A stretch of DNA of 10,028 nt from Thermoplasmatota archaeon (lineage in GTDB: Archaea > Thermoplasmatota > Thermoplasmata > Thermoplasmatales > Thermoplasmataceae), in NCBI GenBank assembly GCA_023379345.1, contig JAMCUV010000061.1, positions 1 to 10,028 of the forward strand, given 5' to 3'. The translations under genes were made by a program, and so were the position numbers. Below the pieces are notes generated by a model. The model was not told the DNA's origin. It searched no databases and was given only the letters and a program-made list of their open reading frames with translations. Below, in pieces: positions 1 to 5,856 of this stretch. Within the stretch, counting starts at the first letter, position 1. Every line of letters begins with the position of its first letter.

Positions 1-2
1 AT

Positions 3-344
3 CTCAGAGCCAATGGGCCCCAGAGGCTCACTGATCTTTCAAGGTTTCTTCACGTCAGGAATCCTACTGTTACAGGAATTATAGACACACTGCAGAACAG
101 GGGACTTTTATCCAGGGAGGATGATCCAGCCGACAGGCGTGCCTCAAGGGTTTTCCTGAATCCTGAGGGAATTTCCCTTCTGGATGCCATTGAAGAGAAA
201 ATAATATCCAGCATAAGTGAGGCCATAGCCAGTATTGATGATTCATCAGCGGCGAGGATGTGCAATTTCCTTGACAAGATTGCATCATCACTGAGGGTAT
301 CCGCAGAAAATGAAGTCAGAGGAAGTGAAGCCAAATGCCATTAG
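3..344 (+). CDS. MarR-family transcriptional regulator, C-terminal part (5' end outside window)
   Basis: This reading frame enters from the left edge with no start in view and ends at TAG 342-344, giving 113 visible residues. It carries the typical MarR winged helix: a recognition-helix stretch LTDLSRFLHVRNPTVTGIID (visible residues 9-28), then the wing with DDPADRRASRVFLNPEG (residues 40-56), matching the family pattern of an acidic residue, DRR and a terminal xxxG. A dimerisation helix follows. MarR proteins are cytoplasmic DNA-binding dimers that usually repress a neighbouring transporter gene and are released by small phenolic or drug-like ligands. The frame overlaps the start of the next gene, an MFS exporter, by 10 bases, so the two are almost certainly co-transcribed and the regulator probably controls this operon (inference). 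The ligand cannot be predicted. The family call is secure; the missing N-terminus would hold the first helices. Confidence 0.9.
   Translation, partial: LRANGPQRLTDLSRFLHVRNPTVTGIIDTLQNRGLLSREDDPADRRASRVFLNPEGISLLDAIEEKIISSISEAIASIDDSSAARMCNFLDKIASSLRVSAENEVRGSEAKCH
320..328 (+). promoter_or_regulatory. Ribosome binding site for the MFS exporter
   Basis: AGGAAGTGA differs at one base from the archaeal consensus AGGAGGTGA and lies 6 bases before the ATG at 335, inside the end of the MarR gene. It supports that start and independent re-initiation within a shared transcript. Confidence 0.6.
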
Positions 345-1870
345 ATAATGAAGATGATAAGCTAAATTATGTTTCAAATGAGGATTTCGATGCAAAGTAC
401 TCACGCAAGGTGATGCTGATACTTGCGGGGCTTGTCCTGATTGTTATGTACATTGAAGGGATGCTGACGCCTTCACTGCACAGCATAGCCCTGGCATTCA
501 ACGTCACATCAGCACAGGTGAGCCTTCTGCTCTCCGCCTACCTGGTTGGAGGCGTTGCAATGACGCCAATTATGGGAAAGCTTGGCGATATATACGGCAA
601 GAAGAAGATTCTGTCAGTTGTCCTGCTTGTCTATGCCGTTGCCGTGTCAGTCACAGGATTTTCGCCAAATTTCACATTCATGGTTATTTCAAGGACTATC
701 CAGGGTATCGGGCTGACAATAATGCCACTTGGAATGAGCCTCATGAGGGAGGAGTTCCCCAAGGACATGGTGCCAAGGGCACAGGCCCTCATAAGTGCCA
801 TGTTTGGAGCAGGGTTTGCTGTCAGCCTTCCCCTGGGATCGCTGGTATCAAATGACTTTGGCTGGAGGATGACATATCACACGGCCATACCATTTGTACT
901 TGCACTTGCCATAACAACAATGATAGTGGTAAGGGAATCAAGATTCAGGAGGCCGGACACAAAGATAGACTACGTCGGAGCTTCACTGCTTGCCGCTTCC
1001 CTTGCACTGTTCGTCTTTGCCCTATCTGAGGCACCAAGCTGGGGATGGACATCATATAGCACACTTTCCATGATTGCCTCAGGTGCCATACTCATCATAC
1101 CCCTGACACTCTTCGAGAGGCGCTACTCAAGGATGGGTGGGGAGCCCATACTGGACTTCAGGCTCCTGTCGTACCGGAACGTCATGGTTGCAAACATCGT
1201 CCTTTCCATATCTGGCATGGGCATGTTCCTTGCCATGCAGGCCCTCACATACAGGTTTGAGCTCCCAAGTCCCTCCGGATATGGAAAATCAATCCTGTAC
1301 ACCGGAATATCACTTGTTCCGTTTGCCATAGGCATGCTTGTTTTCGCACCCATAACAGGCAGGCTTGTGTCCAGGATGGGCGTGAAACCTCTGGCCATCA
1401 TCGGATCCGTAATATCAGGGGCAGGTTTCATCCTGGAATCCATATTCCATTCCTATGACCAGATGCTCATTTTCGAGTTTGTTACAGGTGGCGGCCTTTC
1501 AATAATGAATGCCTCACTGATCAATCTCATAGTGCTTACCGTTAACCCCAGGGACATGGGGCTTGCCACAGCCATGAACGGTACATTCCGGAATGTTGGC
1601 AGCAGCATAGGCGCACCCATAGCCGGATCCATAATGGCAACCGTGTCCGCACTGTATCTTGTGGGAAACAGCCCTTCAGGCCCGGTGTATGTATCAATGC
1701 CCACATCAAGCGCGTTCGCTTACATATTCCTGATTGCAGGAGCTGCCTTTGCAGTGGCCGCCATTCTGTCACTGCTTGCCAGGGAGGTTCTGGGGTCCAG
1801 GGCAGGTTCCAGAACCGCCAAGAGGCCTGCTGTTAACGAGGTGGATACAAAAACTATTGAGAAATTGTGA
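335..1870 (+). CDS. MFS exporter, DHA2 (14-helix drug:H+ antiporter) type
   Basis: This 511-residue membrane protein belongs to the major facilitator superfamily. Hydrophobic segments run from about residue 26 to 485, in number and length compatible with the 14-helix DHA2 (EmrB/QacA) group. Motif A, GKLGDIYGKKK, is at residues 81-91 in the loop after helix 2; a motif-B-like SRTIQGIG with Arg120 is at 119-126; a glycine-rich motif-C-like segment is at 158-171, the signature expected of antiporters; WRMTYHTAIPF at 177-187 matches the DHA2 helix-6 entry. A positively charged tail (about 486-511) is cytoplasmic. The ATG at 335 is preceded by AGGAAGTGA (320-328), a near-perfect ribosome site. The gene overlaps the upstream MarR regulator, which suggests proton-driven efflux of a toxic organic compound at the cell membrane. 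The substrate is unknown and a metabolite exporter is equally possible. The family call is firm. Confidence 0.92.
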   Translation: MPLDNEDDKLNYVSNEDFDAKYSRKVMLILAGLVLIVMYIEGMLTPSLHSIALAFNVTSAQVSLLLSAYLVGGVAMTPIMGKLGDIYGKKKILSVVLLVYAVAVSVTGFSPNFTFMVISRTIQGIGLTIMPLGMSLMREEFPKDMVPRAQALISAMFGAGFAVSLPLGSLVSNDFGWRMTYHTAIPFVLALAITTMIVVRESRFRRPDTKIDYVGASLLAASLALFVFALSEAPSWGWTSYSTLSMIASGAILIIPLTLFERRYSRMGGEPILDFRLLSYRNVMVANIVLSISGMGMFLAMQALTYRFELPSPSGYGKSILYTGISLVPFAIGMLVFAPITGRLVSRMGVKPLAIIGSVISGAGFILESIFHSYDQMLIFEFVTGGGLSIMNASLINLIVLTVNPRDMGLATAMNGTFRNVGSSIGAPIAGSIMATVSALYLVGNSPSGPVYVSMPTSSAFAYIFLIAGAAFAVAAILSLLAREVLGSRAGSRTAKRPAVNEVDTKTIEKL

Positions 1871-1880
1871 TTATTTTAAT
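1871..1880 (+). promoter_or_regulatory. TATA-like box for leaderless otsA-otsB transcript (may also help end the MFS transcript)
   Basis: TTATTTTAAT is the most AT-rich run in the 32-base gap between the MFS gene and otsA. Its centre is about 27 bases before the A of the otsA ATG at 1903. Archaeal TATA boxes sit about 25-27 bases before the transcription start, so the transcript would begin at or next to the ATG. No Shine-Dalgarno-like sequence lies at a usable distance before this ATG, which agrees with leaderless translation. An AGAAAT stretch at 1860-1865 could be part of a BRE. The T-rich run directly after the MFS stop codon could also serve as a terminator. No transcript data support this. 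Confidence 0.5.
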
Positions 1881-1902
1881 AGGATGAACAAATTTTGACT
1901 TA

Positions 1903-3264
1903 ATGAGGTATGTCGTAGTCACCAGCAGATGCCCCGTGAGCCATGACCGCTCTGGAGGCCGGGAAACACTCCGCCGGAACGTCGGTGGCGTGGTTACTGC
2001 CCTGCACCAGGCCATGAAGGTCCATGGGGGCGTATGGATCTGCTGGGGCGATGGCAATGCCGACATGAATTATCCGGTGGAGGAGTATGAAGGATATACT
2101 GTTGCAAGGATATTCCTGAACCGGAATGAGAAGCATGGTTTCTATGATGAATATTCCAACGGCACACTCTGGCCTCTTTTCCATTATTTCAGGGAACGCG
2201 TAAGGTACGTTGAAGATTCGTTCCAGACGTACAGCGGTGTGAACAGGAAATTTGCAGAGGCAGTTGCAAAGTATACGGATAACGATTCGGTGATCTGGGT
2301 TCATGACTACCAGCTGAGCCTTGTTCCTGAGTTTGTGAGGAAACTGGGAATTGCCAATTTCATCATATTCACCTGGCACATCCCCTGGGTCTCCAGCGAG
2401 TTCTTCAACATTCTCCCACAGGCAAAGGAGCTTGTGGACAGCATTACCCAGGCTGACATGATAACATTTCATACAGAGCTTTACAGGAAGAACTTCAGGG
2501 AATCATGCGAAAGGCTCTCCCAGCCTGACTTCAATGTGGATGACCGGACCTCGGCATATTCCCTGGGCATTGATTCAGATTATTATTCCAGGATCGATGA
2601 ACCCGTGAATCCACTTGAGAACCTCCAGAAGAACGGGAAGGTCATATTCTCAATCGACAGGCTTGACTACACCAAGGGGCTCATAAACCGCGTGCTGTCT
2701 GTTGAGAAAGTCCTGAAGAAATATCCTGATACCCGGAGCCGATTCCATTACGTGATGATGGTGACACCTAGCAGGACCACCGTCTCTGAATACATAAGGA
2801 TGAAGCGTGACCTGGAGATGGAGATCGGCAGGATAAATGGTTCCCATGGCGATATAAAGTGGCAGCCCATAATTTATATGTACAGCAAGGTATCAGACAG
2901 AGTGCTGCTGTCTTACTACCGTTATGCCGATATAGCCCTCATTACGCCTGTTATGGATGGCCTGAACCTGGTGAGCAAGGAGTTCGTTGCCGCTTCCCGT
3001 CGTGGAATCCTTATACTGTCAGAGTTTGCCGGGGCTGCATTCAACCTTCCGCAGGCTCTCATCGTCAACCCCAATGATATCAATGCAATGGCCGATACCA
3101 TATACACTGCGATGAATATGGATCAGGGCGAGATTGACAGAAGGCTTGAGGCCATGAAGACGTCAGTTACCAGAAGAAACCTCAAATGGTGGATAGACGC
3201 AATTGAAAAGCGTGCGCAGACCCTGATGGCAACCAGGAAGGAGTTCAATGCCCCTGGACAGTGA
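1903..3264 (+). CDS. otsA: Trehalose-6-phosphate synthase (GT20)
   Basis: This 453-residue cytoplasmic glycosyltransferase makes trehalose 6-phosphate from a nucleotide-glucose and glucose 6-phosphate; E. coli OtsA has 474 residues. The GT-B fold hallmarks are all present, and by recalled alignment the catalytic and binding residues of E. coli OtsA are kept: Arg9, GGV at 28-30, Trp48, Tyr81 and Trp90 in a segment ending NGTLWPLFHYF, Asp135 in WVHDYQL, His159 in TWHIPW, Arg253 and Lys258 in IDRLDYTKG, and Asp352 to Glu360 in PVMDGLNLVSKE. The donor (UDP-, ADP- or GDP-glucose) cannot be read from sequence. The ATG at 1903 puts Arg9 at the family position and has no ribosome site, fitting leaderless initiation. 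The gene overlaps the phosphatase gene by 17 bases, completing a two-gene pathway, probably for a compatible solute or carbon store. Other GT20 products, such as glucosylglycerol phosphate, are possible but less likely beside OtsB. Confidence 0.95.
   Translation: MRYVVVTSRCPVSHDRSGGRETLRRNVGGVVTALHQAMKVHGGVWICWGDGNADMNYPVEEYEGYTVARIFLNRNEKHGFYDEYSNGTLWPLFHYFRERVRYVEDSFQTYSGVNRKFAEAVAKYTDNDSVIWVHDYQLSLVPEFVRKLGIANFIIFTWHIPWVSSEFFNILPQAKELVDSITQADMITFHTELYRKNFRESCERLSQPDFNVDDRTSAYSLGIDSDYYSRIDEPVNPLENLQKNGKVIFSIDRLDYTKGLINRVLSVEKVLKKYPDTRSRFHYVMMVTPSRTTVSEYIRMKRDLEMEIGRINGSHGDIKWQPIIYMYSKVSDRVLLSYYRYADIALITPVMDGLNLVSKEFVAASRRGILILSEFAGAAFNLPQALIVNPNDINAMADTIYTAMNMDQGEIDRRLEAMKTSVTRRNLKWWIDAIEKRAQTLMATRKEFNAPGQ
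3236..3243 (+). promoter_or_regulatory. Ribosome binding site deciding the otsB start
   Basis: GGAAGGAG lies 4 bases before the ATG at 3248, inside otsA. The in-frame alternative ATG at 3269 has only GACAGTGACCTG before it, with no comparable site. This favours 3248 and a 17-base overlap with otsA, although the spacing is on the short side. Confidence 0.45.
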
Positions 3265-3976
3265 CCTGATGAAGGAGGCCCGAGGGCTTCCCCGGGGATC
3301 GCCAATCTTCCTGGACTACGATGGTACACTGGTGCCCCTGTCCACAGATCCGGAAACAACCTTCCCGGATGACGAGGTTATATCTGTAATGGACAGACTG
3401 TCAGGGAAATATCAGCTCTATGTTGCCACAGGCAGGTCAATTCCTGAGATCACAAGATTCCTGGACAGCAGGTACAATTTCATTGCGCTCCACGGAGCCA
3501 TACTGAAGCCACGGGGCGCACAGCCGGAATATGTGACTGATGCAAGGGAGTACATCAGCAAATGCGACGCCATATATGCCGGAAGGGATGACTTCTTCAG
3601 GAGATATCCTGGGCTCAAGATGACAAACAAGCAGGGAGGACTGGTTTTCATAATGTGGGGACTTGATGAGAAAGCCATGTCATCACTTGTAAGCGAGGTA
3701 TCCCTTCTTGCCTCACAGACAGGCATGGAGCTTTACAGAGGAAAGAGAATAGTGGAGCTCCGGATCCCGGGTGTGAACAAGGGAATAACCATAAGGAAGG
3801 TCAGGAATGGAGCACCCGCACTCATAGCCGGAGATGACGCAACTGACGAGGATTCGTTCCTTGACAACCCGGATGCCATCACGGTTAAGGTGGGGGCCGG
3901 CGACACAGCCGCCAGGTTTCGCGTCCGGGACGTGGCTGAATTCAGGGAGCTCCTGAAGGCAATGTCAGAACCCTGA
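3248..3976 (+). CDS. otsB: Trehalose-6-phosphate phosphatase (HAD superfamily, type IIB cap)
   Basis: This 242-residue phosphatase removes phosphate from trehalose 6-phosphate to give trehalose. The four HAD motifs are visible: LDYDGTL with nucleophile Asp23 and acid/base Asp25; VATGRS with Thr61; Lys178 in PGVNKG; and the Mg2+-binding GDDATDED at 195-202. The C2-type cap lies between motifs II and III, about residues 80-170. From memory the sequence follows the structurally solved T. acidophilum enzyme (Ta1209) closely, for example PGVNKG, AGDDATDE and the TxKVGxGxT stretch near residue 212. A shorter start at Met8 (3269) would remove the overlap with otsA, but the better ribosome site and the coupling favour 3248. 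The last 12 bases overlap the end of the opposing amidohydrolase gene. Function is secure because of the family motifs and the adjoining otsA. Confidence 0.95.
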   Translation: MPLDSDLMKEARGLPRGSPIFLDYDGTLVPLSTDPETTFPDDEVISVMDRLSGKYQLYVATGRSIPEITRFLDSRYNFIALHGAILKPRGAQPEYVTDAREYISKCDAIYAGRDDFFRRYPGLKMTNKQGGLVFIMWGLDEKAMSSLVSEVSLLASQTGMELYRGKRIVELRIPGVNKGITIRKVRNGAPALIAGDDATDEDSFLDNPDAITVKVGAGDTAARFRVRDVAEFRELLKAMSEP

Positions 3977-4765
3977 TATGTCGTACATGTCTTTCCGCCT
4001 CTGCTTCATGAGCGGCACATCCACTGAGTACTTCTCCGGCAGGGACATATCCAGATCTACCGTGAGTATGCCTTCCTGGTTATCCAGCTCCCCCAGTACA
4101 TCCCCATAGGGGCTCACTGCCATGGTATGCCCTGTGAAATCTTTCCCGCACTGTGCAGATGCCAGCACAAAGGAGCCGTTCTCAATGGCCCTTGCCCTGA
4201 GCAGCGTCCGCCATGTCTCCAGTTTCCTCTGGCCGGCAAACCATCCCGCCTGGTATGAGATAATGGATGCGCCCATGAGGCGTATGAGCCTGGCCGGCTC
4301 CGGGAACCTTAGATCATAGCATATCTGGAGCCCCATGCGGGCATCCGGCACAGCAAATGCGGAGGGCTTTATGCTGCCCTGCTGGTAACATGAGCTCTCC
4401 CTGTGCCCGTATGCATCGAACAGGTGCAGTTTCCTGTACTTCCCGGAGATTATTCCCAGATCATCCACCACAATGGATGTGTTATATGGTCTGATGCCTG
4501 TTCCGGCGTATTCAGCAATATTGAGAACCATGGTCACCTTACCCTTTGCGGCTGCAATCATGGTGTTAACAAAATTCCCGTCCGTTGTCTCCGATGCAGC
4601 AGCGGTTGTGCCCGGTTCAGAGTAATCGGGAAGGAACATCTGGTATTCCGGGAATATTGCAAGCACTGCCCCTGCCTTCATTGCCTCTCCCAGCAGTTGC
4701 AGGGACTTCTGCAGATTTGCCTCCTTGTCTCCCTTGCTTTCCATCTGTATAAGTGATACCTTCAT
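3965..4765 (-). CDS. Carbon-nitrogen hydrolase (nitrilase superfamily, Nit1/omega-amidase-like)
   Basis: Starting from ATG 4765 the protein has 266 residues. The nitrilase catalytic triad is present (numbering from this ATG): Glu40 in FPEYQ, Lys112 in YRKLHLFD, and nucleophile Cys149 in QICYDLRFPE. The HRESS segment after the lysine and the later LLRARAIENG and SAQCG stretches resemble the Nit1/YbeM branch, whose characterised members hydrolyse deaminated glutathione; other relatives cleave omega-amides or carbamoyl compounds. Glutathione is not expected in such archaea, so the true substrate is open. Two GTG codons at 4774 and 4771 could extend the protein by three or two residues, but MKVSLIQM is the usual family start and a GGTGGTGAG stretch (4776-4768) lies just before the ATG. 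The ATG follows the topoisomerase VI subunit A stop by two bases, so it is probably the third gene of that operon. Soluble, no signal peptide. Superfamily certain, substrate uncertain. Confidence 0.9.
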   Translation of the reverse strand: MKVSLIQMESKGDKEANLQKSLQLLGEAMKAGAVLAIFPEYQMFLPDYSEPGTTAAASETTDGNFVNTMIAAAKGKVTMVLNIAEYAGTGIRPYNTSIVVDDLGIISGKYRKLHLFDAYGHRESSCYQQGSIKPSAFAVPDARMGLQICYDLRFPEPARLIRLMGASIISYQAGWFAGQRKLETWRTLLRARAIENGSFVLASAQCGKDFTGHTMAVSPYGDVLGELDNQEGILTVDLDMSLPEKYSVDVPLMKQRRKDMYDISGF

Positions 4766-4767
4766 TC

Positions 4768-5856
4768 TCACCACCTGTTTCCGTTAATCTGCGACAGTTT
4801 TTCCGGCAGATATGTGGATGTGACGTAGTTCAGGCCGTACTTGGCAAGAGCCTGCTGCTCTGCCTTCTTTCCTATGCGCAGCATGGTTTCTATCTCATCC
4901 CTCCACATCTCTGAATTGAACCTTGGGTCCTTGAGTTCTGCATTGAGCGCCGCAATGTCCTTGTCATTGAGCTTGTCCGTTGGCAGATCGTAATTCAGTA
5001 TGTCGGATGCTGTCACGCCGATGAACTCTGCCGTGGGAACTGCCAGATAATGGGAGATGTGGGCTGTCTTTATGGCACCATAGGCTATGGACGCGTATAT
5101 CCTGAAGGACCACGGATCGCCATCGGTGAACACAACCACGGGAACGCCCCTTTCCTCGTTTATCCTCTTGAGAAGGCGCCTTGTGCTCCGGGCCGGCTGT
5201 CCCTTGAGATGAACCAGCAGGCACCGGTTGCTTTCATCAAACCCGTTTTCAACCAGCCTGTCGAACATACCTCCTGTCTCTATTGCAAGGATGAAATCTG
5301 CGTCAACGTCCTTTATGTGGAACTTGTCGTCCTCAACCGAGTATGGTATTGAATAACCGCTGTCACCAACATCGTCCTTGCAGTTTATCTTCTTGAATTC
5401 GCCTTTCCTTGTCTTCTCCTCCACCGTGATGTTGCCCATTATGCTGGCTCCGTTCTCTTCAGGGCGCAGCCTGAAGTCTTCCCTGAGCAGGGCGCTGATA
5501 ACCTCCAGATCCTCCGCCATCAGGTTCGATTCGTCCTGTGTGTGGAACTTTCCCAGGTTCCATCCCTCTGAAATGTAGTACATTTCCCTCAGAGTTGACG
5601 ACTTTCCCTCCTGCAACATCTCCCGGATGAAGTCGATCATGTACAGGATTTTCACCATGTATTCCGCACCGTCTGTTGTCCTGCCTGAACGGGTCACCTG
5701 GGATTCCCCGTATTTCCAGACCGAAAGCATGGGATCAAGGACAATATTGTCCCTGTTCCTTGACGGCATGGATATCTCCGGCACATCACCGCTCACAAGG
5801 TAGTCGTATATCCTTGAGGCTATGCCCTCCAGGGATGATTTCACCTCGCCCGGCAT
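4768..5856 (-). CDS. top6A: DNA topoisomerase VI subunit A (Spo11-like DNA-cleaving subunit)
   Basis: At 362 residues this is the usual length for the family (about 370). The subunit makes the transient double-strand break in a type IIB topoisomerase A2B2 tetramer with subunit B. The N-terminal winged-helix (CAP-like) domain carries TLREMYYISE at residues 88-97; by comparison with Spo11 the second tyrosine, Tyr94, should be the one that links to the DNA 5' end. The Toprim domain shows Glu192 in AIETGGMFDRL and Asp245/Asp247 in FTDGDPWSF, the Mg2+-binding residues. The start codon shares one base with the stop of subunit B (TAATG), and GGTGAT (5867-5862) five bases ahead is an exact match to the archaeal anti-Shine-Dalgarno sequence, so translation is coupled and the two subunits should be made in similar amounts. 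No truncation or missing catalytic residue is seen. Confidence 0.97.
   Translation of the reverse strand: MPGEVKSSLEGIASRIYDYLVSGDVPEISMPSRNRDNIVLDPMLSVWKYGESQVTRSGRTTDGAEYMVKILYMIDFIREMLQEGKSSTLREMYYISEGWNLGKFHTQDESNLMAEDLEVISALLREDFRLRPEENGASIMGNITVEEKTRKGEFKKINCKDDVGDSGYSIPYSVEDDKFHIKDVDADFILAIETGGMFDRLVENGFDESNRCLLVHLKGQPARSTRRLLKRINEERGVPVVVFTDGDPWSFRIYASIAYGAIKTAHISHYLAVPTAEFIGVTASDILNYDLPTDKLNDKDIAALNAELKDPRFNSEMWRDEIETMLRIGKKAEQQALAKYGLNYVTSTYLPEKLSQINGNRW

Noticed and set aside
50..334. Minus-strand 94-residue frame at the left edge
   Set aside because: The plus strand here encodes the recognisable MarR winged helix; the antisense frame has no family features.
4766..4774. GTG start at 4774 for the amidohydrolase
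   Set aside because: It would add only three residues (MVR) before the canonical MKVSLIQM start and would overlap the top6A stop codon; ATG 4765 is preferred, though GTG use cannot be excluded.
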